Of a stretch of 64,000 nt of DNA, positions 15,393 through 24,053 are shown piece by piece. Made by a program: the position numbers and the translations under genes. The notes under the pieces were generated by a model. The model was not told the DNA's origin and searched no databases. It worked only from the letters and a program-made list of their open reading frames with translations. Source of the DNA: an uncultured Oscillospiraceae bacterium (lineage in GTDB: Bacteria; Bacillota; Clostridia; Oscillospirales; Oscillospiraceae); assembly GCA_934589705.1 (NCBI GenBank), contig CAKTOH010000006.1, positions 55,645 to 119,644 on the forward strand. The letters run 5' to 3'. How positions within the stretch are numbered: position 1 is the stretch's first letter; each line of letters starts with the position of its first letter.

Positions 15393-16118
15393 ATGAGTCT
15401 CATGCTGTCCCTGGCCTATCTTTTTTTCGTTGGCTCCTGCCTTGGCTGGCTGCTGGAGCTGTGGTTCCGCAACATTGTCAAGCATCCGGATAAGCTGGTA
15501 AACCCGGGCTTCTGCACCGGCCCCTACCTTCCCATTTACGGCTTTGGCCTGTGCGTGCTGTACCTGCTGGCGTCGTTGGAGAAATTCAGCCTGATTTCCG
15601 ATCCCCTGTGGAATAAGGTGGTGCTCTTCATCGCCATGGCCATCGGCATGACCCTTGTGGAGTATGTGGCAGGTGTGTTCTGCCTGAAATTCCTGAAGGT
15701 GCGGCTGTGGGATTACTCCGATCTCTGGGGCAATGTCCAGGGCATTATCTGCCCGCTGTTCTCCTTCTTCTGGGCGATTCTGGGGGCACTGTACTACTTC
15801 CTGATTCATCCCTACATCCTGGACGGTCTGGACTGGCTGTCCCGGAATCTGGCCTTTTCCTTCTTCATCGGCATGTTCTTCGGCGTCTTTATCATTGACG
15901 TGGTGAATTCTGCCCAGCTGGTGGTGAAGATCAAGCAGTTTGCCGAGGACAACGATGTGATTGTCCGCTATGAGTCTCTGAAGACCCACATCCGGCAGCA
16001 GCGGGAGGAACGTTCTCTCAAGTATCATTTCTTCCGCCCCTTCCGCACGGAGCGTCCTCTGGCGGAGTCCCTGCGGGAAATGCAGGCGGAGCTGGAAACC
16101 CGAATCCACCGGAAATAA
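15393..16118 (+). CDS. Multi-pass membrane protein, putative ABC-transporter type IV (CmpB-like) family
   Basis: A 241-aa integral membrane protein with about five hydrophobic segments. The N-terminal FFVGSCLGWLLELWFR and GFCTGPYLPIYGFG match the family listed in Pfam as putative ABC-transporter type IV (PF06541), whose function is unknown. The C-terminal 60 residues are basic and cytoplasmic. AGGAG before ATG 15393 rules out the in-frame upstream ATG at 15363. It heads a run with the PAP2-like and activase genes (gaps of 24 and 3 bp). Confidence 0.75.
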   Translation: MSLMLSLAYLFFVGSCLGWLLELWFRNIVKHPDKLVNPGFCTGPYLPIYGFGLCVLYLLASLEKFSLISDPLWNKVVLFIAMAIGMTLVEYVAGVFCLKFLKVRLWDYSDLWGNVQGIICPLFSFFWAILGALYYFLIHPYILDGLDWLSRNLAFSFFIGMFFGVFIIDVVNSAQLVVKIKQFAEDNDVIVRYESLKTHIRQQREERSLKYHFFRPFRTERPLAESLREMQAELETRIHRK

Positions 16119-16142
16119 TCATCCGCAAAGGAGAACACTCCC

Positions 16143-16805
16143 ATGCACTTTCCAACGCCTGAGACGGATCTGCGGGGCTTCCGCCTGAGCCGAATCAACG
16201 AGCCGCAGTTTCGCCACCTGTGGTGGCTGCTGTTCTGGCCGGCCTACCTGCTTCGCTATTTTCTGGTGGAGCACTGGAACCCGGCTCAGACCTATCATGT
16301 GATGCACTGCTTCCTGGACGACCGGATCCCCTTTCAGGAGGGCTTCATCGTCTTCTACGCAAGCTGGTATTTTCTCATCGTGGGGGTGCACCTGTACACC
16401 CTCCTGTACGACCGGGATACCTTCTGCCGGTACAGCAAATTCCTGTGTATCGGCATGTCCGTCTCCACGGTGATTTTCCTGGTCTATCCCAGCTGCCAGC
16501 AGCTGCGCCCGGCGGTGTTCCCCAGAGACAACCTGTTCAGCCAGATCGTGGGCCTGATTTACGCGGTGGACACGCCCACCAACGTGTTCCCCTCAGAGCA
16601 TGTGCTGGGAGCCTTTGCGGCGGTGGCGGCCGCCGCCCATACCGAGAGGCTGAAAAAGCCCCTTCCACTGACGCTGCTGACGGCGCTGGCGGTGCTCATC
16701 TGCGCCTCCACCATGTTCCTCAAGCAGCATTCGGCCTGTGATGTTCTGGGTGCGTTACTTCTGTGCCCATTTGTTTATTTCCTATGCTACAGAAAAGAGA
16801 GGTAA
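16143..16805 (+). CDS. PAP2-like phosphatase/phosphotransferase, membrane protein
   Basis: A 220-aa membrane protein with about six transmembrane helices. Near the C-terminus it shows the PAP2 histidine motifs NVFPSEHVLGAF and KQHSACDVLGAL, as in lipid phosphatases and inositol-phosphoceramide-synthase-like enzymes. The first PAP2 motif (KxxxxxxRP) is degenerate (QQLRPAVFPR). It may dephosphorylate a lipid pyrophosphate or move a phospho-head group. GGAG upstream supports ATG 16143. It lies tightly between the preceding membrane protein and the activase. Confidence 0.75.
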   Translation: MHFPTPETDLRGFRLSRINEPQFRHLWWLLFWPAYLLRYFLVEHWNPAQTYHVMHCFLDDRIPFQEGFIVFYASWYFLIVGVHLYTLLYDRDTFCRYSKFLCIGMSVSTVIFLVYPSCQQLRPAVFPRDNLFSQIVGLIYAVDTPTNVFPSEHVLGAFAAVAAAAHTERLKKPLPLTLLTALAVLICASTMFLKQHSACDVLGALLLCPFVYFLCYRKER

Positions 16806-16808
16806 ATC

Positions 16809-19800
16809 ATGAATACCTATCGCGCCGGTATTGATATCGGTTCTACTACTGTAAAGCTTGTGATTCTGGATGACGACGGTACGCTCCTGTTTGGACAGTA
16901 CCGCCGTCATCATGCCCATACCCAGGAAACCCTGAAATCCCTCCTGATGGAGGCAAAGCAGAAGCTGGGCGACTGCTGTCTGCGTCTGCGCATCACCGGC
17001 TCCGGTGCCATCAATCTGGGGAAAGCCCTGGATATTGGCTTTGTCCAGGAGGTGGTGGCGGTGGCCACTGCCCTGAAAGCCGCAGCCCCCCAGACGGACG
17101 TTGCCATCGAGCTGGGTGGTGAGGATGCCAAGATCATCTATTTCAAGGGCGGCCTGGAGGAACGGATGAACGGCGTCTGTGCCGGCGGCACCGGCTCCTT
17201 CATCGACCAGATGGCCTCGCTTCTGCAAACCGACGCTACGGGTCTGAATGAGGCGGCGAAGCATTACCAGCGGGTGTATCCCATCGCCGCCCGGTGCGGC
17301 GTGTTCGCCAAAACCGATATCCAGCCTCTCATCAACGAGGGTGCCACCCAGGCCGATCTGGCAGTTTCCATTTTCCAGGCGGTGGTGAATCAGACCATTT
17401 CCGGCCTGGCCTGCGGCAAGCCCATCCGGGGTACCGTGGCCTTTTTGGGCGGCCCGCTTCACTTCCTGACGGAATTGAAGGCGGCCTTTATCCGCACCCT
17501 GAAGCTGACCCCGGAGACCACCGTGGATCCGGAGAACTCCCATCTATTCGCCGCCATGGGCGCAGCGCTGGAGGCCAAGGACGGAGAAGCCGCGGTGCTG
17601 TCCGAGCTGGTGAGCCGACTGGAAAAGGGTGTGGCCGTCAGCTTCGAAATGCCCCGGCTGGAGCCACTATTCCGGGATCAGGCGGATTTTGACGCTTTCC
17701 AGGCTCGGCACGCCCAGGCCGTTGTAGGCAAGGGCGATCTGGCTTCCTACGAAGGCAGATGCTTTTTGGGCATCGATGCCGGCTCCACCACTACCAAGCT
17801 GGCGGTGATCGGCGAAGACGGCCAGCTTCTCTATCATTTTTACCGGGGCAATCAGGGCAATCCCATTTCCACCGCCCAGTTTGCCGTGTCGGAATTAAAG
17901 CGGCTGCTGCCGGAAAAGGCGAAAATTGTTCGCGCCTGTTCCACCGGCTACGGCGAGGCTCTGCTGAAAGCCGCCTTCTCCCTGGACGAGGGCGTGGTGG
18001 AGACCATTGCTCACACCACCGCCGCGGCCTTCTTTGACCCGGAGGTGGACTGCGTGCTGGACATCGGCGGCCAGGACATGAAGTGCATCAAGCTGAAAAA
18101 TGGCACGGTGGACACCATCCTCCTGAACGAGGCCTGTTCCTCCGGCTGCGGCTCCTTTATCGAAAATTTCGCCACCTCTCTGGGCTTTACCGCCGAGGGC
18201 TTTGCCAAGGAGGCGCTCTTTGCCAAAGCCCCTGTAGACCTGGGTACCCGGTGCACGGTGTTCATGAATTCCAACGTCAAGCAAGCCCAGAAGGAGGGAG
18301 CCTCCGTCTCCGATATCTCCGCGGGTCTTGCCTACTCCGTCATCAAAAATGCCCTGTACAAGGTCATCAAGCTGGCATCCCCGGAGGATTTGGGTCGGCA
18401 CATTGTTGTCCAGGGCGGTACCTTCCACAACCAGGCGGTGCTTCGCGCCTTTGAGAAAATTTCCGGGGTGGACGCCACCTGTCCGGATATCTCCGGCCTG
18501 ATGGGTGCTTTTGGCGCGGCTCTCGTTGCCAGAAGCCACTACACCGGCCAGGAAAGCACCATGCTGCCCCTGGATGATATTCTGAACCTGTCCTATACCT
18601 CCACCTCTGTGCGCTGCGGCGGCTGCTCCAATAACTGTATGCTTACCGTGAATAAGTTCCCCGGTGGTCGGAAGCACATCAGCGGCAACCGGTGCGAAAA
18701 GGGTGCCGGCGGCGGGGATAAGAAGGAGAAGGCTCCCAACCTGGTGCTCTACAAGCGTCAGCGGCTCTTTGATTATCCGCCTCTGTCCGAAGAAGAGGCC
18801 AAGCGGGGCACCATCGGCATTCCCAGAGTGCTGAACATGTACGAAAATTATCCCTTCTGGGCTACCTTCTTCCGGGAGCTGGGCTTCCGGGTGGTGCTGT
18901 CTCCCTTCTCCACCCGGAAGATTTACGAGTTGGGCATGGAGTCCATTCCTTCGGAATCCGAGTGCTACCCGGCGAAGCTCTCCCACGGTCATGTCCAGTG
19001 GCTCATTGACCAGGGCATCAAGACCATTTTCCACCCCTGCGTGTTCTATGAGCACCAGGAGACGAAGCAGGCGCAGAACCACTATAACTGCCCCATTGTG
19101 GTCTCCTACGCGGAGAACCTGAAAAACAATGTGGAGGCCATCAGTGACGGGGACGTGCACTACATCCGACCCTTCATTGCCTTTACCAGCGAAAAGACCG
19201 CCGCCGACCGGCTGGTGAAAACCGCCGCCGAGGAGTGGGGCATTCCCGCCAAAGAAGTCCGCTCCGCAGTCCATAAGGCCTGGGAAGAGCAGCTGAACGC
19301 CAAGGCGGACATCCGGGTGGAGGGTCTGAAGCGGCTGACGGAAATGGAAAAAGCCGGAGGCCGAGGCGTTGTCCTGGCAGGACGACCCTATCACATTGAC
19401 CCGGAAATCAACCACGGCATTCCGGAGCTGATTTCCTCCTACGGTCTGACGGTGTTCACCGAGGACAGCCTGCCCATTGATTTTGAGCCGGAGCGCCCCA
19501 TCCGGGTGGTTGACCAGTGGGTCTATCATTCCCGGCTGTACAGCGCGGCTCAGTTTGTGACGAAGCGGAACGATCTGGAGCTCATCCAGCTCAATTCCTT
19601 CGGCTGCGGCCTGGACGCGGTGACTACCGACCAGGTTTCCGAAATTCTGGAAAAGAGCAACAAGCTCTATACCCTGCTGAAAATCGACGAGGTGAACAAT
19701 CTGGGTGCCGTCCGCATTCGGATCCGCTCCTTGCTTGCCGCCATGGATATGCGCCGGGAGAAGCACATCGAGGCGGTTCCCGCTCCCATTGCCTATGAGC

Positions 19801-21065
19801 GCCGGGAGTTTACCAAGGAGATGAATAAGGAGGGCTACACCATTCTGGCTCCCCAGATGAGTCCCATCCACTTCGACATCATGGGGCCGGTGTTCCGCAA
19901 GCACGGCTACAATATCGTCCTGCTGGATAACGATAACCGGCAGGCCATCGATATGGGTCTGAAGTTTGTCAACAACGATGCCTGCTTCCCCTCCATTACG
20001 GTGGTGGGGCAGATCATGCAGGCCATTCTCTCCGGCAAATACGACACCGATCACCTGGCCGTCATGATGACCCAGACCGGCGGCTGCTGCCGGGCCAGCA
20101 ACTATGTGGCCTTTATCCGCAGAGCCCTGGAAAAGGCGGGGCTGAGCCACATCCCCGTGATTTCGCTCAATGCCAACGGCATGGAGAAAAACGAGGGCTT
20201 CCATCTGTCTCCCAGTCTCATCAAGGATCTGGTAAAGGGCTGCGTCTACGGCGACCTGCTCATGCGCTGCCTGTACCGGGTGCGGCCTTACGAGAAAACC
20301 CCCGGCTCCGCCAACGCGCTCCACGCCAAGTGGCGGGATATCTGCATTGCCGAGCTCACCGGTGCCGACAGCACCTGGAATTATAAGACCCTTTGCGCCC
20401 AGATCGTGGCGGATTTTGACAATTTCCCCATTGACGAGACCCTGAAAAAGCCCCGTGTGGGCGTGGTCGGCGAAATTCTCGTCAAGTACATGCCCCTGGC
20501 AAACAACCATCTGGTGAAGCTGCTGGAGCGGGAGGGAGCCGAGGCGGTGGTGCCCGATCTGATGGACTTTATGAACTACAGCTTCTATAACGGCAAGTAC
20601 AAGTCCGAGTTCCTGGGGGCCAAGAAATCCGGCGATCTGATTGCGGATACGGCGGTGAAGTTCATTCGTCAGATCCGAAAGCCCGCTCTGGAGGCGTTGG
20701 AGGCCAGCAAGCGCTTTGAAGCGCCCATGCCCATCGAGGCCATCGCCGAGCAGACCAAGCCCTTCCTGTCCATCGGCAACCAGTACGGCGAAGGCTGGTT
20801 CCTCACCGGCGAGATGATCGAGCTGATCAAAACCGGGGTGCCCAACATCGTGTGCATCCAGCCCTTTGCCTGTCTTCCCAACCATGTGGTGGGCAAGGGA
20901 GTCATCAAGGCGTTGAAGAAGGCCTATCCCCAGGCCAACATTGCCGCCGTGGACTACGACCCGGGTGCCAGCGAAGTCAATCAGCTGAACCGGATTAAGC
21001 TGATGCTGTCCACCGCCCGGGAAAATTTGGGCAAGGAAGCACCGAATCCTGTGGCCGGCTATTGA
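16809..21065 (+). CDS. Giant acyl-CoA dehydratase activase / 2-hydroxyglutaryl-CoA dehydratase-like fusion
   Basis: A 1418-aa protein, common size for this clostridial family. It has two ASKHA ATPase domains of the HgdC/BcrAD type: residues about 4-260 (GIDIGSTTVKLVIL, CAGGTGSFIDQ, ARCGVFAKTD) and 318-575 (GIDAGSTTTKLAVI, ACSSGCGSFIENF, GTRCTVFMNSN). The cysteines in each pair are the usual ligands of a [4Fe-4S] cluster shared in a dimer. A CGGCSNNC motif (about 602) leads into the DUF2229 region, and the C-terminal part resembles the 2-hydroxyglutaryl-CoA dehydratase component. Real substrates of the fused form are not known; ATP-driven radical chemistry is inferred. It starts 3 bp after the PAP2-like gene, with GAGAGG as RBS. 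Confidence 0.88.
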   Translation: MNTYRAGIDIGSTTVKLVILDDDGTLLFGQYRRHHAHTQETLKSLLMEAKQKLGDCCLRLRITGSGAINLGKALDIGFVQEVVAVATALKAAAPQTDVAIELGGEDAKIIYFKGGLEERMNGVCAGGTGSFIDQMASLLQTDATGLNEAAKHYQRVYPIAARCGVFAKTDIQPLINEGATQADLAVSIFQAVVNQTISGLACGKPIRGTVAFLGGPLHFLTELKAAFIRTLKLTPETTVDPENSHLFAAMGAALEAKDGEAAVLSELVSRLEKGVAVSFEMPRLEPLFRDQADFDAFQARHAQAVVGKGDLASYEGRCFLGIDAGSTTTKLAVIGEDGQLLYHFYRGNQGNPISTAQFAVSELKRLLPEKAKIVRACSTGYGEALLKAAFSLDEGVVETIAHTTAAAFFDPEVDCVLDIGGQDMKCIKLKNGTVDTILLNEACSSGCGSFIENFATSLGFTAEGFAKEALFAKAPVDLGTRCTVFMNSNVKQAQKEGASVSDISAGLAYSVIKNALYKVIKLASPEDLGRHIVVQGGTFHNQAVLRAFEKISGVDATCPDISGLMGAFGAALVARSHYTGQESTMLPLDDILNLSYTSTSVRCGGCSNNCMLTVNKFPGGRKHISGNRCEKGAGGGDKKEKAPNLVLYKRQRLFDYPPLSEEEAKRGTIGIPRVLNMYENYPFWATFFRELGFRVVLSPFSTRKIYELGMESIPSESECYPAKLSHGHVQWLIDQGIKTIFHPCVFYEHQETKQAQNHYNCPIVVSYAENLKNNVEAISDGDVHYIRPFIAFTSEKTAADRLVKTAAEEWGIPAKEVRSAVHKAWEEQLNAKADIRVEGLKRLTEMEKAGGRGVVLAGRPYHIDPEINHGIPELISSYGLTVFTEDSLPIDFEPERPIRVVDQWVYHSRLYSAAQFVTKRNDLELIQLNSFGCGLDAVTTDQVSEILEKSNKLYTLLKIDEVNNLGAVRIRIRSLLAAMDMRREKHIEAVPAPIAYERREFTKEMNKEGYTILAPQMSPIHFDIMGPVFRKHGYNIVLLDNDNRQAIDMGLKFVNNDACFPSITVVGQIMQAILSGKYDTDHLAVMMTQTGGCCRASNYVAFIRRALEKAGLSHIPVISLNANGMEKNEGFHLSPSLIKDLVKGCVYGDLLMRCLYRVRPYEKTPGSANALHAKWRDICIAELTGADSTWNYKTLCAQIVADFDNFPIDETLKKPRVGVVGEILVKYMPLANNHLVKLLEREGAEAVVPDLMDFMNYSFYNGKYKSEFLGAKKSGDLIADTAVKFIRQIRKPALEALEASKRFEAPMPIEAIAEQTKPFLSIGNQYGEGWFLTGEMIELIKTGVPNIVCIQPFACLPNHVVGKGVIKALKKAYPQANIAAVDYDPGASEVNQLNRIKLMLSTARENLGKEAPNPVAGY

Positions 21066-21090
21066 CAAACCGGCCAAAATGGAGTATGCT
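21062..21090 (+). promoter_or_regulatory. Promoter of the cobalamin-riboswitch operon
   Basis: TTGACA (21062-21067), 17-bp spacer, TATGCT (21085-21090). The -35 box overlaps the stop codon of the preceding gene. Confidence 0.7.
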
Positions 21091-21104
21091 AACGCCATGA
21101 GAAT

Positions 21105-21300
21105 ACGCTGGAGTGCCGGGGTTATCCCTTCCGGGAGCCTCGGAGAATAGTGAATCCGGTGAAAATCCGGAACGGTACCGCCACTGTATGCGCGGAGACC
21201 CGTCACATGGCGAAAGCCGGTCATTGGGAGCATTCCTGAGAAGGCCGGGACGGGTTGGAGATGCGTAAGTCAGGAGACCTGCTCTGTGCGTGAATCATAC
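21105..21300 (+). ncRNA. Cobalamin riboswitch
   Basis: It contains the conserved core GGTGAAAATCCGGAACGGT, followed by ACCGCCACTGTATGCG (21177-21192), and the B12-box-like AGTCAGGAGACCTGC near 21268-21282, in the order of the known aptamer. It lies before a lower-ligand operon, so adenosylcobalamin binding should turn transcription off through the terminator at 21353. Ends are approximate. Confidence 0.93.
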
Positions 21301-21352
21301 GTTTGCCTCCGTGATTAGGGGCAGGCGGATGTTGTGAGTCAGCGGAAAAACG

Positions 21353-21391
21353 GCCGCGGCGAATCCATGTTGGGTTCGCCGCGGCTTTTTT
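21353..21391 (+). terminator. Riboswitch expression-platform terminator
   Basis: GCCGCGGCGAATCC pairs with GGGTTCGCCGCGGC (one bulge), then six T. It stands about 70 nt after the B12 box and 285 nt before the first gene. Confidence 0.85.
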
Positions 21392-21482
21392 GATGCTGGG
21401 CCGGAAGAGCGCCGTTCCTCCCCTTTGGCGGCAGTCCCGGCTTCAAGCGGTTGATTGCCCAAGAACCGCCGGAACACAACCC

Positions 21483-21517
21483 TCCGGGTGTCGGCCTTGC
21501 CCAGCCGACACCCGGCT
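21483..21517. repeat. Strong hairpin between riboswitch terminator and first gene
   Basis: CCGGGTGTCGGC and GCCGACACCCGG form a 12-bp perfect stem with an eight-base loop and no T tail. Its role in the 285-nt leader is unclear. Confidence 0.6.
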
Positions 21518-21608
21518 TACGTCCAAGCGAAATTATAGACTTTTCAGCTTCTGCATGATATGCTATGCAGGAGCTTTCTTAGCATTTAGGGACATTCTAC
21601 CCAGTTTA

Positions 21609-21660
21609 TACTGAACTCCAATTAAAATCTTTAAAAAAGATTTTAATCAGGAAATAGTAT
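21609..21660. repeat. Repeat C, short copy
   Basis: TACTGAACTCCAATTAAAATC followed by an AAAATCTTT/AAAGATTTT hairpin and AATCAGGAAATAGT, the same ends as 12712-12873 without the interior. It lies 20 bp upstream of the next start codon. Confidence 0.6.
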
Positions 21661-21676
21661 TAGAAAGGAATTTGGA

Positions 21677-22414
21677 ATGACTGACAGAATCTATCTTTCC
21701 ACCATCGACCCGGAGGCGGGAAATGTGGCCAGACAATACGGCCTGGGCGTTGAAATCGCGGAATTCTGCACCGCCTGGAATATGGACAGGGAGCTTCCTG
21801 CCGTGGAAAAGACCCTGGAAGAAACCCTGACCGGTATTTCCCGGCGGGTGTTTCATGGCCCCTTCAATGAGCTCTTTCCCTGTGCCATTGACCCGAAGGC
21901 AAGACAGCTTGCCACTTTTCGGTTTTCTCAGGCGGCAGCTCTGGCACAGGTCTATGGTGCCGGGAAGCTGGTACTCCACGGAGGCTTCAATCCCCAGATG
22001 TACTACCCTCAGTGGTATGTGGAGCAGTCCATCCTTTTCTGGCGGGAGTTTCTGACAAAATTGCCGGAGGGACTTACGGTCTGCGTGGAAAATGTTTTGG
22101 AGCCTGCACCGGACATGCTTCTGGACATCCTCCGGGGGGTGGGGAATCCCAGGCTTCGGCTGTGTCTGGACGTGGGCCATGTGAACGCCTATTCCAAAAT
22201 CCCGGCGAAGACCTGGCTGACGGAATGCGGGGCGTATCTGTCCCACCTGCATATTCACAATAATGACGGCACCTGGGACACCCACAGTGCCCTGTATGAA
22301 GGAACGCTCCCAATCCGGGAGCTGTTGGAGATTGCCATGGGGCAGGAGGGGGTCACCGCCACCCTGGAACTGCCTGATTGTTTGCCATCGGTAAAATGGC
22401 TTCTGGAGGAATGA
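21677..22414 (+). CDS. TIM-barrel protein, sugar phosphate isomerase/epimerase (AP endonuclease 2) family
   Basis: A 245-aa xylose-isomerase-like TIM barrel. Metal-site residues are visible along the strands: VFHGPFNELFP, KLVLHGGFNP, VCVENVLE, LCLDVGHVNAY, LHIHNND and a final ATLELPD. It is the first gene after the cobalamin riboswitch and overlaps the cobT region, so a role in cobalamin lower-ligand metabolism or salvage is inferred. The standard pathway has no such enzyme. A divalent-metal isomerase, epimerase or hydrolase is expected. RBS GAAAGGAATTTGGA precedes ATG 21677. Confidence 0.75.
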   Translation: MTDRIYLSTIDPEAGNVARQYGLGVEIAEFCTAWNMDRELPAVEKTLEETLTGISRRVFHGPFNELFPCAIDPKARQLATFRFSQAAALAQVYGAGKLVLHGGFNPQMYYPQWYVEQSILFWREFLTKLPEGLTVCVENVLEPAPDMLLDILRGVGNPRLRLCLDVGHVNAYSKIPAKTWLTECGAYLSHLHIHNNDGTWDTHSALYEGTLPIRELLEIAMGQEGVTATLELPDCLPSVKWLLEE

Positions 22415-22416
22415 AC

Positions 22417-23511
22417 ATGGAAGAAAAACTGAACGCAATTCTGGAGGCGGTGAAGCCCCTGGACGAGGCCGCCATGGAGGCAGCCAGAAAGCGGCAGATG
22501 GCTCTGGCAAAGCCCCCGGGGAGCCTGGGGCGGCTGGAAGATTTGTCCGTCCAGCTGGCGGGCATCACCGGTCAGGTGCACAATACGGTGTCACGGCAGC
22601 ACCTTCTGGTCTTTGCCGCGGATAACGGCGTGGTGGAGGAAGGCGTTTCCAGCGCTCCCCAGTCAGTTACCCTGATGCAGACCGTCAACCTGACGAGAGC
22701 AAAAACCGGAGCCTCGGTGCTGGCAAAGCACTTCGGCTGCGGCATTACCGTCTGCGACGTGGGCGTGAACGCGGTGATCAAAGAACCGGCGGTTCTGAAC
22801 CGGAAAATTGCCTTCGGCACCCAGAATATGACAAAGGGCCCGGCCATGACCCGGCAGCAGGCGTTGCAGGCCATCCTCACCGGCGTAGAGCTGGCGAAGG
22901 AAACCCCGGCGGATGTGCTGGGCATCGGCGAAATGGGCATCGGAAACACCACCACTTCTTCGGCGGTTCTGTCCGTGCTCCTGGAAGTGGAACCGGAGAA
23001 GGTCACGGGTCGGGGCGGCGGCGTGACCGACGAGGGCTTCCGGAAGAAAAAGGCGGCCATTCAGAAGGCCATTGCCGTGAATCAGCCGAATCCGGAGGAT
23101 GTGGTGGATGTGCTTGCCAAGGTGGGGGGCTTTGACATTGCCGCCATGTGCGGGGCTTTCCTGGGCTGCGCCCTGACCCGGCGGCCGGTGGTCATCGATG
23201 GCTTTATTTCCGCGGTAGCGGCTCTGTGCGCCGTCCGGCTGTGTCCCGATGTCCGGGGCTTCCTGATTCCCAGCCACGCCTCCTTTGAAATCGGCTACTG
23301 CCTTGCCATGGAGGAAATGGGTCTGACGCCCATTTTCCAGCTGGGAATGCGGCTGGGGGAGGGCAGCGGCTGTCCTCTGGCGTTCCAGGTGCTCTCCGCC
23401 GCCTGCGCAGTCATCAATGACATGGCAACCTTCGACCAGGCGGGCATCGACGACGGCTATCTGGAAGAGATTCGCCAAGGAGATAAGTTCTCCGTGGAGG
23501 CAGACGGATGA
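22417..23511 (+). CDS. cobT: Nicotinate-nucleotide--dimethylbenzimidazole phosphoribosyltransferase
   Basis: A 364-aa CobT, which makes alpha-ribazole phosphate from nicotinate mononucleotide and the lower-ligand base. Landmarks are KPPGSLGRLEDL near the start, VFAADNGVVEEGVS, GIGEMGIGNTTTSSA, TGRGGGV and the C-terminal LGMRLGEGSG segment that carries the catalytic glutamate of the family. ATG 22411 overlaps the previous stop but sits one base from GGAGG; ATG 22417 has ideal 7-nt spacing and is chosen. It overlaps cobU by four bases. Confidence 0.95.
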   Translation: MEEKLNAILEAVKPLDEAAMEAARKRQMALAKPPGSLGRLEDLSVQLAGITGQVHNTVSRQHLLVFAADNGVVEEGVSSAPQSVTLMQTVNLTRAKTGASVLAKHFGCGITVCDVGVNAVIKEPAVLNRKIAFGTQNMTKGPAMTRQQALQAILTGVELAKETPADVLGIGEMGIGNTTTSSAVLSVLLEVEPEKVTGRGGGVTDEGFRKKKAAIQKAIAVNQPNPEDVVDVLAKVGGFDIAAMCGAFLGCALTRRPVVIDGFISAVAALCAVRLCPDVRGFLIPSHASFEIGYCLAMEEMGLTPIFQLGMRLGEGSGCPLAFQVLSAACAVINDMATFDQAGIDDGYLEEIRQGDKFSVEADG

Positions 23512-24053
23512 GAGTGTTCCTTTCCGGCGGTGCCAAAAACGGAAAATCCGGCTATGCCCAGCACCTTGCGGTGCAGCTGGCCCGGGGCGGGAAGCATTAT
23601 TATGTGGCAACCATGATCCCCGTGGACGAGGAAGACCGGGAGCGAATCCGGCATCATATTGCCGACCGGGCAGGGATGGACTTTGAGACCATCGAGTGCG
23701 GCACGGACATTCTGTCCTGCCTGAACCGGGCAGAGCCGGAGGGCACATTTCTCCTGGACAGTGTCACCGCTTTGCTGCAAAACGCCATGTTCCCCAAGGA
23801 GAAGGGCTATGCCCTTGATCTGGAAGCAGCGAACCGATGCGCCGCCGATGTGGCGGAATTTGCCGGGCGGGTTGCCAACGCGGTGATTGTCAGCGACTAT
23901 CTCTATTCCGATGCGGAAGTCTATGACCCGGACACGGAAGCCTACCGAGCCTGCCTTGCCCGAATTGATCGGATGCTGGCAGCCCGGTGCGACACGGTGA
24001 TCGAGTTTTCCGCCGGACAGAAAATCATCCACAAGGGGGAAATTCCGGAATGA
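23508..24053 (+). CDS. cobU: Adenosylcobinamide kinase / adenosylcobinamide-phosphate guanylyltransferase (CobU)
   Basis: A 181-aa CobU homologue that would phosphorylate adenosylcobinamide and add GMP. The P-loop GGAKNGKSGYAQ is intact, and VATMIPVDEEDRERIRHH and TFLLDSVTALLQNAMF match the family. The C-terminal motif usually read as NEVGxGIVP is instead SDYLYSDAEVYDP, so this half is divergent. The smaller CobU-like protein at 24800 keeps that motif. It overlaps cobT and cobS by ATGA-type junctions, which suggests translational coupling. Confidence 0.85.
   Translation: MRVFLSGGAKNGKSGYAQHLAVQLARGGKHYYVATMIPVDEEDRERIRHHIADRAGMDFETIECGTDILSCLNRAEPEGTFLLDSVTALLQNAMFPKEKGYALDLEAANRCAADVAEFAGRVANAVIVSDYLYSDAEVYDPDTEAYRACLARIDRMLAARCDTVIEFSAGQKIIHKGEIPE

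Noticed and set aside
17895-21233. 1112-codon minus-strand frame opposite the dehydratase activase and riboswitch
   Set aside because: Antisense to a well-recognised protein and crossing the cobalamin riboswitch; no plausible domains.
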